Shown: positions 40,236 through 48,894 of the stretch, piece by piece
Position numbering within the stretch: position 1 is the stretch's first letter
Layout: each line of letters opens with the position of its first letter
Assembly (NCBI GenBank): GCA_025736915.1
Contig: CP107049.1
Span: 1,984,001 to 2,048,000 of the forward strand
Direction: 5' to 3'
From: Acinetobacter nosocomialis
Lineage (GTDB): Bacteria; Pseudomonadota; Gammaproteobacteria; Pseudomonadales; Moraxellaceae
DNA length: 64,000 nucleotides
Notes under the pieces: generated by a model
What the model was told of the DNA's origin: nothing
The model's database searches: none
What the model saw: only the letters and a program-made list of their open reading frames with translations
Position numbers and translations under genes: made by a program

Positions 40236-41204
40236 TTATTTCAGTTTTAAAATGGCATCTTGAATGGTGAGCTTGTTTGGAATGAGCTTTTGCGCATAAA
40301 AGGCATCGGCTACATACTGTTGTTCTTGAGCGACCTTGTCAGATATTGGCTGAACACCAAAACCCATTCGCGAAATAGAAGTTTTGAGTACATCAAACTC
40401 AAGTGCCGTAGGTTTTTCGAGTAGCTTGGCCGCTTCATCTTGATGCGTGCTGACCCATTCAGTAGTCTGATTTAGCGTTTGCACAACAGTGTTGAGTACT
40501 TTGGGGTTACTTTCTGCAAATTTACGATCAGCTAAGTAAAACTGATGATTGCTCACCAAGTTTTCACCTGTTGCTAAAACACGAGCCTGAATTTGATGTT
40601 CAGCTGCTGCAAAGAACGGGTCCCAAATCACCCATGCATCGACAGCGCCTTTTTCAAAAGCAGCACGTGCGTCTGATGGCGGTAAATAAACTGGTTGAAT
40701 ATCACTTAAGCTTAAGTTGTTGGCTTCTAGAACTTTCAATAATAGGTAGTGAACATTCGAACCCTTATTCAGTGCGACACGTTTGCCTTTTAAATCTTGA
40801 ATAGAGTGAATAGGAGAGTCTTTTTGTACCAATAATGCTTCTGCTTTTGGTGCAGCCGGTTGGTTTGCAACATAGACTAAGTTTGGATTGGCTGCTTGAG
40901 CAAAAATAGGTGGTGCTTCACCTGCCTCACCCAATGAAACGCTTCCGACATTTAGACCCTCAAGTAATTGAGGACCCGCAGGAAACTCGACCCATTTCAC
41001 TTGTACACCTTGGTCTTTTAGTGCTTTTTCCAAGTCACCACGAGCTTTTAAAATAGGAAGGATGCCATATTTCTGGTATCCAATATTTAGAGTTGTGGTG
41101 GTCTGTTCCTCTTTTTTGGCACAACCACCTAGCATCATCACTCCCGCAAGGCTGGCAGCAATGACTGAATATTTTGCCCATGAAGTGGAATTAAAAAGTG
41201 CCAT
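40236..41204 (-). CDS. Alkanesulfonate-binding lipoprotein, SsuA paralogue
   Basis: A 322-residue paralogue of the neighbouring SsuA with the same fold motifs: LNIGYQKYGILPILKARGDL, GPQLLEGLNVGSVSLGEAGEAPP, GKRVALNKGSNVHYLLLKV and DARAAFEKGAVDAWVIWDPFF. The signal sequence ends in MLGGC (lipobox, Cys about residue 28), so this copy is membrane-anchored. It is the first gene of the ssu operon. The different anchoring and the diverged C-terminal lobe suggest two receptors of different ligand range feeding the same SsuBC transporter. Confidence 0.9.
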   Translation of the reverse strand: MALFNSTSWAKYSVIAASLAGVMMLGGCAKKEEQTTTTLNIGYQKYGILPILKARGDLEKALKDQGVQVKWVEFPAGPQLLEGLNVGSVSLGEAGEAPPIFAQAANPNLVYVANQPAAPKAEALLVQKDSPIHSIQDLKGKRVALNKGSNVHYLLLKVLEANNLSLSDIQPVYLPPSDARAAFEKGAVDAWVIWDPFFAAAEHQIQARVLATGENLVSNHQFYLADRKFAESNPKVLNTVVQTLNQTTEWVSTHQDEAAKLLEKPTALEFDVLKTSISRMGFGVQPISDKVAQEQQYVADAFYAQKLIPNKLTIQDAILKLK

Positions 41205-41448
41205 GTGGTTTCGTGCTCCCCGAAAGAGAAAAAGAAAAATAATTGGTTGAGCAGATACCCTAAAGGGATTTTTATTTCATAAAAAATAAGTATTCGGTCT
41301 TTATTTATACAAAAAAAAGCTAAAAACATTCGGCGATAAACTTATGCAAAAAAATGATTTATTAAATAGAATAATATTTTGAAAATAACGTTTAAGTTTT
41401 TGTAAATAAAATGAAAAATATGAAATGAAGAAAATTTAAAGATTTAAA

Positions 41449-41491
41449 AAAAGTACAACCATACATTAATGGTATGTATGGTTGTACTTTT
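41449..41491 (-). terminator. Long-stem terminator of argA
   Basis: An 18-bp perfect stem (AAAAGTACAACCATACAT with its complement) and seven-base loop precede a T7 run on the minus strand, 47 bases beyond the argA stop. Confidence 0.9.
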
Positions 41492-41537
41492 GGGACTAAG
41501 CTTATCTGAAATAAGAATATCTTAAAAAATGCAAAGA

Positions 41538-42893
41538 CTATGGAAGTAGTTTTTTAAACACTAAAGAATTTCTTTGATAGTTATATAGTGCCTGACGGGC
41601 ATTTGGTAATTCATCAACAGTGACTTGATGGAAACCATGTTCTAAAAACCAATGAGCAGTTCGTGTTGTTAACACAAATAATTGACGAATGCCTTGTTGT
41701 TTGGCCTTTTCCTCAAGGAATTGCAGAATTTGGCTACCACGGTTGGATTTGCGATAACTTGGGTGTACTGCTACACAAGCAATTTCTGCCGAACGAGTTT
41801 CATTAAATTCAGTAGGAATTGGATAAAGAGCAGCACAGGCCAAAATCATACCGTCTCGTTCAATAACCGCAAATTGACTAATTTCCTGCTCTAAACGTTC
41901 ACGTGAGCGATAAACCAAAATACCTTCTTCTTCTAACGGACGTAATAGGTTCATTAAGCCGCCGACATCTTGAATATGCGCCATACGAACTTCTTCATAA
42001 TGCGCATCGGTAATCATTGTGCCCACACCATCACGTGTGAACAGTTCTTCAATGAGTGCGCCATCATAGGCATATGAAATCAAATGAACACGGTGTACAC
42101 CCGATAGAGAAGCTTTTTTTGCTTCTTGTAAATGTAGGGTTAGGGTGGGGCTACTGGCTTGGTATTGTTGAATATAGTAGTCAAGTTGATGCGGACTCAA
42201 TTCACGCAATAATTGTCCCTCTTCATTGAGCAAACCTTGTTGCTCACCTAAAAAGATTAATTTGTCTGCCTTTAAATAGGTTGCAGTTTTCGTTGCAACT
42301 TCTTCAGCTCTTAAATTAAATACTTCACCTGTGGTTGAGTAACCCGTCGGGCCAAGTAAAACAATGTTATCGTTATCAAGATGACGCTCAATCGCGTCGG
42401 TATCTATGGAACGGACCTCACCTGTAAGCTGAAAATCCATTCCATCACGAATACCGTAAGGTTTAGCAGTTACGAAATTACCTGATACAACATCTATTCG
42501 AGCGCCGTACATTGGAGAGTTAGCCAATCCCATAGATAACAGTGCTTCGATTTCTAAACGAATAGACCCGACAGCACTCATGACACAGCTTAATGATTCA
42601 CGCGTGGTGATACGGCTGTTGTCATAAAAAGGAGTTTCGATACCTTTATCTTTAAGATTTTGATTAATTTGTGGACGTGCGCCGTGGACTAAAATTAAGC
42701 GAATACCGAGTGAATGCAATAAAGCAATATCATGAATGATATGCTCGAAATTAGGATCGCGGACTGCTTCACCGCCAAACATTAGAACAAAAGTTTTATC
42801 GCGATGGGCATTAATATAAGGTGCTGAATGTCGGAACCAATGTACATAATGTTGGGTGTTATTATGTGATTTCTCTAAAGACTTAGTTGGCAT
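41538..42893 (-). CDS. argA: N-acetylglutamate synthase
   Basis: First enzyme of arginine synthesis: transfers acetyl from acetyl-CoA to glutamate. The 451-residue protein has an N-terminal amino-acid-kinase-like domain (about 25-285), with FVLMFGGEAVRDPNF and LILVHGARPQI, that senses arginine. A C-terminal GNAT domain (about 305-451) has the CoA-binding EIACVAVHPSYRKSNRGSQIL. This is the classical ArgA architecture. It is monocistronic, and its own long-stem terminator isolates it from the ssu operon. Confidence 0.95.
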   Translation of the reverse strand: MPTKSLEKSHNNTQHYVHWFRHSAPYINAHRDKTFVLMFGGEAVRDPNFEHIIHDIALLHSLGIRLILVHGARPQINQNLKDKGIETPFYDNSRITTRESLSCVMSAVGSIRLEIEALLSMGLANSPMYGARIDVVSGNFVTAKPYGIRDGMDFQLTGEVRSIDTDAIERHLDNDNIVLLGPTGYSTTGEVFNLRAEEVATKTATYLKADKLIFLGEQQGLLNEEGQLLRELSPHQLDYYIQQYQASSPTLTLHLQEAKKASLSGVHRVHLISYAYDGALIEELFTRDGVGTMITDAHYEEVRMAHIQDVGGLMNLLRPLEEEGILVYRSRERLEQEISQFAVIERDGMILACAALYPIPTEFNETRSAEIACVAVHPSYRKSNRGSQILQFLEEKAKQQGIRQLFVLTTRTAHWFLEHGFHQVTVDELPNARQALYNYQRNSLVFKKLLP

Positions 42894-42970
42894 ACCGATC
42901 TCGAATCAACAGCAAAAAGATATAAAGATGATTCTAAACAAAAAAGCTTAAAGTCGCATGTATTAGATAG

Positions 42971-42997
42971 AAAAACACCCAAATTACATTTGGGTGT
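42971..42997 (-). terminator. Terminator after rcnB-like gene 1
   Basis: An ACACCCAAA stem pairs across a five-base loop, followed by T5 on the minus strand. Confidence 0.75.
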
Positions 42998-43013
42998 CTG
43001 ATGTTTTATTAAA

Positions 43014-43343
43014 TTAACGGATCACTTTAATGATTTTATGGCTTTGTTCATTTACCAGTACATAATTTCCATTCACTTTATACCATTTTTGAAAACGCCC
43101 AGGTTTGGTCAATTTCTGGTGTGAGCGATAGTCAATTGCATAACGTGGGTGTTGATATTGATGCGGCACAACTTGGCCTTCTCGCCAGATATTCGCATGG
43201 TCATCTTTGTGAATGACTTTCACTGGTCTGACGTCATGGTTTCGGTAGTTACCATGATGGTCATGATCATTTGGTGCAGCCATCGCTGTTGTTGCGATTA
43301 AACCACTCATTGAAAGAACAATTGCTGTTGTTAGTTTTTTCAT
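43014..43343 (-). CDS. RcnB-like periplasmic protein 1
   Basis: A 109-residue exported protein; the second ATG of a tandem pair is chosen since GAGG lies at better spacing. The signal peptide ends at about TAMAAP. A His/Asp-rich region (NDHDHHGNYRNHDVRPVK) follows, then the RcnB/YohN core with WREGQVVPHQY, the Tyr-rich YAIDYRSHQKLTKPG and KWYKVNGNYVLVNEQSHKI. RcnB in E. coli assists nickel/cobalt efflux; the His-rich N-terminus here fits metal binding, but no efflux pump gene is nearby. Confidence 0.85.
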   Translation of the reverse strand: MKKLTTAIVLSMSGLIATTAMAAPNDHDHHGNYRNHDVRPVKVIHKDDHANIWREGQVVPHQYQHPRYAIDYRSHQKLTKPGRFQKWYKVNGNYVLVNEQSHKIIKVIR

Positions 43344-43502
43344 CATGAACCTCGAATGATCAATTAAATTTCGATAATTGAAGGTTAGTGAAAAATTACA
43401 GATAAATCGTGAAGGCTAAGAACAATAAATGTGAAAAATATCTATCAAATAAGAAGAAATTTAGAATATATAAGTTTTTAATATCTTATTGATATAAAAA
43501 AT

Positions 43503-43539
43503 AAAAAAAGGATAAAACCGATTGGCTTAATCCTTTTTT
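43503..43539. terminator. Terminator between the two RcnB-like genes
   Basis: An AAAAAAAGGAT/ATCCTTTTTT inverted repeat lies 30 bases after the stop of the second gene. The stem is AT-rich but has long A and T flanks. Confidence 0.7.
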
Positions 43540-43568
43540 ATTAACTGGATAGTGAGGAGCTATCAGTT

Positions 43569-43979
43569 TTATAAACCACGAATGCTAACAATACTGTTAG
43601 AGTCTGTGTCGACTAAAATATAGTCATTGTTAATTTTATACCACTGCTGGTTACGGTCTGGTTTAGGCAAGTTACTGTCTCTATAGTCGACCTTATAACC
43701 ATTGCCGCGATAATGTTGTGGCATCACATAACCTGGCTGCCAGCGATGTTGTTTTAGACGCTCAAAACCGCGTTCTTCACGCATACGGCGCTCATCGCGA
43801 AAACGATCTTCATCATCGTCACGGTCATATTTGTGCCCACGATCATTCCATTCACCACGAGGCCCACCTTTAGGCCCTTTCTGGCCATGTCCTCGGTCAA
43901 ATGGAGGATCAGCAAAGCTTGCCATACTGGTGGTCAGTACAGTGATGCTAAGGGCTAAGATGGTGAACAACTTTTTCAT
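43569..43979 (-). CDS. RcnB-like periplasmic protein 2
   Basis: A 136-residue exported protein with start MKKLFTILAL (GAGGA upstream); 26 further upstream residues in frame are not supported. The signal peptide ends near SFA. The middle is a very charged Arg/Asp/Gly segment (DRGHGQKGPKGGPRGEW and DRDDDEDRFRDERRMREE), then the RcnB core HRWQPGYVMPQHYRGNGYK followed by VDYRDSNLPKPDRNQQWYKINNDYILVD. It is a diverged paralogue of the neighbouring gene. The charged insert may bind cations or anionic surface polymer; function is not known. Confidence 0.85.
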   Translation of the reverse strand: MKKLFTILALSITVLTTSMASFADPPFDRGHGQKGPKGGPRGEWNDRGHKYDRDDDEDRFRDERRMREERGFERLKQHRWQPGYVMPQHYRGNGYKVDYRDSNLPKPDRNQQWYKINNDYILVDTDSNSIVSIRGL

Positions 43980-44195
43980 GATGCATCCTCGTTTACATCT
44001 GATGTCTCTCATGTTGAATACTGTACGCGCAAAATGCAGAGAAACTGTGAAGATCATTTAATGCTTCAATTAAAATTACGGATAAATCCAGTGTTTTATC
44101 AATAATAAAAAAGGCTTGTATATATCTTTTCAGGTATAGCCAAGCCAGATGTGATGATCGGCCATAATTTATTTTAGCTTTTCATCTATAGTTAT

Positions 44196-44942
44196 TTAAT
44201 CCTGTGCATCAATACTTTGACCATTGAGCGATAGGCTATCTTCACCCATTAAATAAAGATAAGCCGGCATGATTGACTCTGGCGTTGGTAATGTTTTCGG
44301 ATCTTCTTCAGGATAAGCTTTTGCACGCATTGCTGTACGTGTTGCACCTGGATTAATGCAGTTAAAGCGAATATTTGGATAAGTATGCTCGGCTGCAAAA
44401 ATCTTGCTCACAGCTTCAATCGCGACTTTAGACACTGAATACGCGCCCCAGAGTGCACGTGCTTCGCGACCTACGCCAGAGCTGGTAAATACAACAGAAG
44501 CATTATCTGATTTTTGCAAAAGCGGAAGTAGTGCTTGAGTCAGTGCAAAAGGCGCACGTAAATTTACTGACATCACATCATCCCATACCTCTGCTGGATA
44601 ATGGGCGAGTTCTACTCGGTCACCTAAAATACCGGCATTATGCAAAATGCCATCTAGACGTCCAAATTGCTTTTCAAGTGTACTCACTAAAAAGTCATAA
44701 TCACGATCAGAAGCACTCGAAAGCTGGAGCGGTAAAATTGCAGGCTGAGGGGCGCCTAAACCTTCAATTTCGTCATAAATTACTTCAAGTTTATTTAAGG
44801 TTCTACCATGCAAAACCACAGTTGCACCGTGTAAAGCATAACTGAGGGCCGCAGCTCGCCCAATTCCATCACCTGCACCGGTGATTAAAATAATTCGATC
44901 TTTGAGTAGATCTGGACGAGGTTGATATTCTGAATATTTCAT
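44196..44942 (-). CDS. yciK: YciK family short-chain dehydrogenase
   Basis: A 248-residue SDR oxidoreductase. It has a cofactor loop TGAGDGIGRAAA, NNAG-type motif HNAGILGDR, the catalytic Ser region FTSSGVGREARA and the active-site YSVSK (YxxxK). The substrate is unknown. It follows mupP on the same strand after 65 bases; the order ubiG-mupP-yciK is also found in Pseudomonas, which supports the assignment of all three. Confidence 0.9.
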   Translation of the reverse strand: MKYSEYQPRPDLLKDRIILITGAGDGIGRAAALSYALHGATVVLHGRTLNKLEVIYDEIEGLGAPQPAILPLQLSSASDRDYDFLVSTLEKQFGRLDGILHNAGILGDRVELAHYPAEVWDDVMSVNLRAPFALTQALLPLLQKSDNASVVFTSSGVGREARALWGAYSVSKVAIEAVSKIFAAEHTYPNIRFNCINPGATRTAMRAKAYPEEDPKTLPTPESIMPAYLYLMGEDSLSLNGQSIDAQD

Positions 44943-45007
44943 TGGTAAACCTCCTTCTTTTTATATTGATATAAATAGCCGTTAAAAAAGCCTGTAAAAC
45001 TCTTGTG

Positions 45008-45706
45008 TTAACCTATCATACGCCGATTTTCCTGTAGAGCAGGAAGCTTTTGACGTAACATCTCGTGTAATTCTGTCACCGTATTTACAATCGAATCAGC
45101 TTGCCAAGCGGCTAGATCATCACGATGTTCAATAGGTAAATAACCGTATGCTGCCAAGATGGTATACATATTTGCATTGCGACCAGCATCAATATCACGA
45201 GGGTGGTCACCCACATAAATAATTTCATCTGCTGGAATATTTAACTGCTTTGCAGCCAAATACATCGGTTCCGGGTCAGGCTTAGTGTTAGAAACATCCT
45301 CTGGACATACCAACACCGCGCAGCGTTTAGTCAGGTTTAATTTCTCTAATAATGACTCACTTAAACCGCGTGGTTTATTAGTAACAATACCCCACGGAAT
45401 TTGCTGAGCTTCTAACTCTTCTAAAAGCGGATACATGCCTTCAAACAGGTCTGTATCGACAACAATATTATTGCCATAAATATCTAAAAAGTTCTGGCGA
45501 TGGGCCAAGAAAATTGGGTTGGTCACATCCAGTTCTGGATAGACCAGTTTGACCATCGCACGTGCACCTTCAGAAACCTGAGTACGGATGAGGTCTGCTT
45601 CTACCACAGGACGTTTTTCATCACGGCACATTTGTTGAATAATACGGATAAAGTCGGCAGCAGTGTCGATGAGCGTGCCGTCTAAATCAAATAAAACAGC
45701 TTTCAT
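45008..45706 (-). CDS. mupP: HAD phosphatase, probable N-acetylmuramic acid 6-phosphate phosphatase
   Basis: A HAD-IA hydrolase of 232 residues. Motif I VLFDLDGTLIDTAADF supplies the nucleophile Asp, motif II VTNKPRGLSE, motif III KPDPEPMYLA and motif IV YVGDHPRDIDAGRNANM. The family also includes phosphoglycolate phosphatase Gph. The gene position between ubiG and yciK matches MupP of Pseudomonas, which dephosphorylates MurNAc-6P in the anhydro-MurNAc recycling pathway; with mpl and ampD in the window this is the better fit. The start shares one base with the ubiG stop (TGATG), so translation is coupled. Confidence 0.85.
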   Translation of the reverse strand: MKAVLFDLDGTLIDTAADFIRIIQQMCRDEKRPVVEADLIRTQVSEGARAMVKLVYPELDVTNPIFLAHRQNFLDIYGNNIVVDTDLFEGMYPLLEELEAQQIPWGIVTNKPRGLSESLLEKLNLTKRCAVLVCPEDVSNTKPDPEPMYLAAKQLNIPADEIIYVGDHPRDIDAGRNANMYTILAAYGYLPIEHRDDLAAWQADSIVNTVTELHEMLRQKLPALQENRRMIG

Positions 45707-46419
45707 CATGCACCTGTCTTTACTGTGTGAACCATATAGTTAACATCAACATTTGGCGCTAACCAATAACGCTTCGTAATAGGGTTGTAGTGTAAGCCCG
45801 TCATTTCTTTTAACGTTAGGCCTGCATTACGAATGTCGTGTGCCATTTCTGAAGGGCGAATGAACTTGTGATAATCATGCGTACCTTTTGGAAGCATGCG
45901 TAGCACGTATTCAGCACCAATAATCGCGAACAAATAAGATTTTGGATTACGGTTAATCGTCGAGAAGAACACATGACCGCCTGGTTTAACCAAAGCCTGA
46001 CATGCTTTAACAATAGATGCTGGGTCTGGAACGTGTTCCATCATTTCCATGCAAGTGACCACATCGTATTGACCAGCTTGTTCTTGTGCCAACTCTTCAA
46101 CCGGAATTTGGCGATATTCAATATTTTGAACATTGTCTTGTTGAGCATGTAATCGACCAACAGCCAAAGGTGCTTCACCCATATCAATACCGAGTACGTC
46201 TGCACCACGACGAGCCATGCTTTCAGCCAAAATACCGCCACCGCAGCCGACATCAAGAACCTTTTTACCGGCAAGACCACCAACACGTTCGTCAATCCAG
46301 TTTAAACGTAATGGGTTGATTTGATGGAGTGGGCGAAATTCAGAATGTTGATCCCACCATTTGGCAGCAAGTGCTTCAAATTTTGCGATTTCTTGTAAAT
46401 CAACATTCAATTGCGACAT
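45706..46419 (-). CDS. ubiG: Ubiquinone biosynthesis O-methyltransferase
   Basis: A SAM-dependent methyltransferase of 237 residues that carries out both O-methylations in ubiquinone synthesis. Motifs: [19 protein letters not shown] at the N-terminus, motif [33 protein letters not shown] and [17 protein letters not shown]. Length and motif set are normal. Divergent from dsbA over about 180 bp; co-transcribed with mupP and probably yciK. Confidence 0.95.
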   Translation of the reverse strand: MSQLNVDLQEIAKFEALAAKWWDQHSEFRPLHQINPLRLNWIDERVGGLAGKKVLDVGCGGGILAESMARRGADVLGIDMGEAPLAVGRLHAQQDNVQNIEYRQIPVEELAQEQAGQYDVVTCMEMMEHVPDPASIVKACQALVKPGGHVFFSTINRNPKSYLFAIIGAEYVLRMLPKGTHDYHKFIRPSEMAHDIRNAGLTLKEMTGLHYNPITKRYWLAPNVDVNYMVHTVKTGA

Positions 46420-46598
46420 GGTGTCACCTCTAAACTTGGGTTATCTTTTTGATGTAGTTCGCCGTTAGTGTAGCGATTATTGGGAAAAAAGCGATAAACC
46501 CAATAAAAAACTTCACAGAAGCAAAACGAATTTAGCATATTTGTTTTATATTTAGGGCATAAGCTAATGCATAACAACTTAGAGGAAAAGCTGTAGCA

Positions 46599-47216
46599 AT
46601 GAAAAAATTGGTTTTGGGTGGTTTGAGTGCAGCAATTATGGCCGTATCGGGTAGTGCAATGGCAGCAGATTTCGTTGCTGGTAAAGACTACACCGTGATT
46701 GCCAATCCAGGCAAAGTGGAAGTACCGGGGAAAATCGAAGTACGTGAGTTCTTTTGGTATGGATGTCCGCACTGTTTTAAACTTGAGCCACATATGCAAG
46801 CGTGGTTAAAACAGGCGCCGAGTGATATACGTTTCGTACGTACACCAGCCGCTATGAACAAAGTATGGGAACAGGGGGCACGTACTTATTATACATCTGA
46901 GGCATTAGGTGTACGTAAGCGCACTCACTTGCCATTATTCCATGCGATTCAGGTAAATGGTCAGCAGATTTTTGACCAAGCTTCTGCGGCTAAGTTCTTC
47001 ACACGCTATGGTGTGCCTGAACAGAAATTTAATAGTACTTACAACTCATTTGCTGTGACTGCAAAAGTTGCCGAGTCAAATAAACTTGCTCAACAGTACC
47101 AATTAACAGGCGTTCCTGCTGTAGTGGTAAATGGTAAATATGTTGTACAGGGTGAAGATGGTAAAGTTACTCAAGTACTTAATTACTTAATTGAGAAAGA
47201 ACGTAAAGCAAAATAA
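46599..47216 (+). CDS. dsbA: Thiol:disulfide interchange protein DsbA
   Basis: A periplasmic disulfide oxidase of 205 residues. The signal peptide ends at SAMAAD (about residue 22). The thioredoxin-fold active site is FFWYGCPHCF with the CPHC motif near residues 53-58, and the cis-proline loop is seen in TGVPAVVVNGKY. It would introduce disulfides into exported proteins and be reoxidised by DsbB, not encoded here. The gene stands alone, with a terminator after the stop. Confidence 0.96.
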   Translation: MKKLVLGGLSAAIMAVSGSAMAADFVAGKDYTVIANPGKVEVPGKIEVREFFWYGCPHCFKLEPHMQAWLKQAPSDIRFVRTPAAMNKVWEQGARTYYTSEALGVRKRTHLPLFHAIQVNGQQIFDQASAAKFFTRYGVPEQKFNSTYNSFAVTAKVAESNKLAQQYQLTGVPAVVVNGKYVVQGEDGKVTQVLNYLIEKERKAK

Positions 47217-47229
47217 TTTTGATTGCGTT

Positions 47230-47260
47230 AAAAAAGGGCTTCATTAGAAGCCCTTTTTTT
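47230..47260. terminator. Bidirectional terminator
   Basis: AAAAAAGGGCTTC pairs with GAAGCCCTTTTTT around a short loop, between dsbA and the convergent TetR gene. Confidence 0.9.
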
Positions 47261-47297
47261 AATATTTAATTACTTTCACAATCACGAAATAATTCAA

Positions 47298-47945
47298 TTA
47301 ATTTTGATGATTTTCTTCTTCAATCTGGAAATTTAGCGCATCAAAATTGGTGGTTTGCGTGGGTAATGACAATGCCTGATTAATATATAAATTAATCAAT
47401 TTTTGGCGTGAACCAATTGAACGCTGATAATAAGTTGAATTTAAAAGTAGTGATGCACCGTAAGTGAGTGACCAGATATAAGATAAATAGTCACGAATCG
47501 ACATATCATAATTCAAAGATTTTAAATAACTTTCGGTAATATCTTTAATCGCTAGAATACGTTGCTGACGGATTTCATACAGCTCTTCAAAAAGGTGCTT
47601 CAACTTAGATTCTGTCATGGTCAGATTTTCTTCAAGTTGATGCAATAAAATGGTTTTTCCAGGTGTAAGCAAATGGTGAAGCATGTAACGCGGTGCATAC
47701 TCTTTGAAATCAGTATTGTATTTTTGAGAAATTTCTAAAATTTGTTTTTCATTTTGAATAATGAGTTCAAGCAGAAGTTCATTTTTACTTCTAAAGTGCT
47801 TATAAAGCGTACCTTTTGCAATATCTAGCTCGGCCACTAATTCATCTAGAGTAATTTCCTGATTGTTTTCTAGTAACAATTTTTCTGCAACGCTTAGAAT
47901 TTTTTCTTTGCGCATCAAAAATTGTGTATGACGATCAAGATTCAT
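47298..47945 (-). CDS. TetR/AcrR family transcriptional regulator
   Basis: A 215-residue regulator with an N-terminal HTH (about 8-55: ILSVAEKLLLENNQEITLDE, then IAKGTLYKHFRSKNELL). The C-terminal ligand-binding domain is all-helical and has no signature I can place. It lies upstream of the desT gene on the same strand; the 137-bp gap suggests independent transcription. The target and ligand are unknown. Confidence 0.85.
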   Translation of the reverse strand: MNLDRHTQFLMRKEKILSVAEKLLLENNQEITLDELVAELDIAKGTLYKHFRSKNELLLELIIQNEKQILEISQKYNTDFKEYAPRYMLHHLLTPGKTILLHQLEENLTMTESKLKHLFEELYEIRQQRILAIKDITESYLKSLNYDMSIRDYLSYIWSLTYGASLLLNSTYYQRSIGSRQKLINLYINQALSLPTQTTNFDALNFQIEEENHQN

Positions 47946-48081
47946 AGGTATTCCCGCACCAGTTTGGCCTAACGAATAGTTTACTTCCTGTAAAAAGAAA
48001 AAGACTTTTCTCGAAATTTTAGCCTTTTTCTTTCACTCTTTACGTATTAACACATAACCTGTTTTTTGTCATTTGCCAGTT

Positions 48082-48720
48082 TTACCGTTCCCAGTTGGCA
48101 ATGCCTCTAAACAGTAAGCGAACTTGTGTAGATGCATTTTCAATAAAGGCAGTTTGCTGCTGTTTGAGTTGCTCACCTTGATATTGTTTGGCTAGGTTGA
48201 GCCACGTCATTGCCCACGTAAATGACATATTGGTCAAAATGGTAGATAAGACATTTAAGTCTTGAGGGTTTTGAATATGTTTAAAATTTTCGAGCTTAGT
48301 CAGATCTGTTGTTAAGTCTTCAATTAAAAATTCAATTTCTCTGGCAATGGCTGCACGAACGGTTTCCGAGCCGCCCCAACGTTCAGCAATCATAAATTGC
48401 CACTGTTTCGGGCTATGGTTCACTGCCTGCACAAATAGCTCAATGCTGGTTTGGGTTTTAGCAGATTTATGTTGTAAATAACTTTGTCCAAGTTGATGCA
48501 AAACGCTTTTTAAATGCAACGCGACTTGATCAACCAGTTCTTTACCGAGTTCATCCATGTCTTGAAAATGACGATAGAACGCTGTTGGTACCAAACCTAC
48601 TTCACGTGCAACTTCACGCAAACTGATACTACTGAACGAACGCCCAGACGTGCTCAGATGCAAGGCTGCATCGAGAAGTGCCTGACGACTTTGCTGTTTT
48701 CGTTCATCCCGTATCGACAT
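48082..48720 (-). CDS. desT: TetR regulator of the fatty-acid desaturase operon (DesT-like)
   Basis: A 212-residue TetR protein with HTH residues about 10-57 (ALLDAALHLSTSGRSFSSIS, VGLVPTAFYRHFQDMDELG). It resembles DesT/FabR, which sense the unsaturated to saturated acyl-CoA ratio. It is divergent from the desaturase genes with 174 bp between starts, and this gap has three sites of the DesT operator form AGTGAAC-N4-GTTCACT. It probably represses desCB and perhaps itself. Operator resemblance plus gene order make the assignment good, but orthology was not tested. Confidence 0.85.
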   Translation of the reverse strand: MSIRDERKQQSRQALLDAALHLSTSGRSFSSISLREVAREVGLVPTAFYRHFQDMDELGKELVDQVALHLKSVLHQLGQSYLQHKSAKTQTSIELFVQAVNHSPKQWQFMIAERWGGSETVRAAIAREIEFLIEDLTTDLTKLENFKHIQNPQDLNVLSTILTNMSFTWAMTWLNLAKQYQGEQLKQQQTAFIENASTQVRLLFRGIANWER

Positions 48721-48787
48721 TAAAAAAACCTATTTAAACCGTGAGCCAAAGTCTAACAAAAAAGAGCAAACTTTCATAAAAAAAAAT

Positions 48788-48862
48788 AGTGAACAAGTGT
48801 TGACTGAGTGAACACTTATAAATATAGTGTACATATGTTCACTATACGAACATGTGTTCACT
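48788..48862. promoter_or_regulatory. Three DesT-like operators in the desT-desC intergenic region
   Basis: The 18-bp sites are at 48788-48805 (AGTGAAC-AAGT-GTTGACT), 48826-48843 (AGTGTAC-ATAT-GTTCACT) and 48845-48862 (TACGAAC-ATGT-GTTCACT). An extra AGTGAACA half-site is at 48807-48814. The first site overlaps the -35 element and the second the -10 of the promoter. The AGTGAACA pair and the TGTTCACT pair are each spaced 19 bp. Confidence 0.75.
48800..48828 (+). promoter_or_regulatory. Sigma-70 promoter of desCB
   Basis: TTGACT (48800-48805) and TATAGT (48823-48828) are separated by exactly 17 bp; the start is expected near 48835. DesT-like operators overlap both elements. Confidence 0.75.
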
Positions 48863-48894
48863 CAAATAAATAGCCAGAAACAAAAGAGGAACGT

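Noticed and set aside
46407..46799. A 130-codon minus-strand frame opposite the dsbA start
   Set aside because: It overlaps the well-supported dsbA coding sequence and the ubiG start and has no family features.
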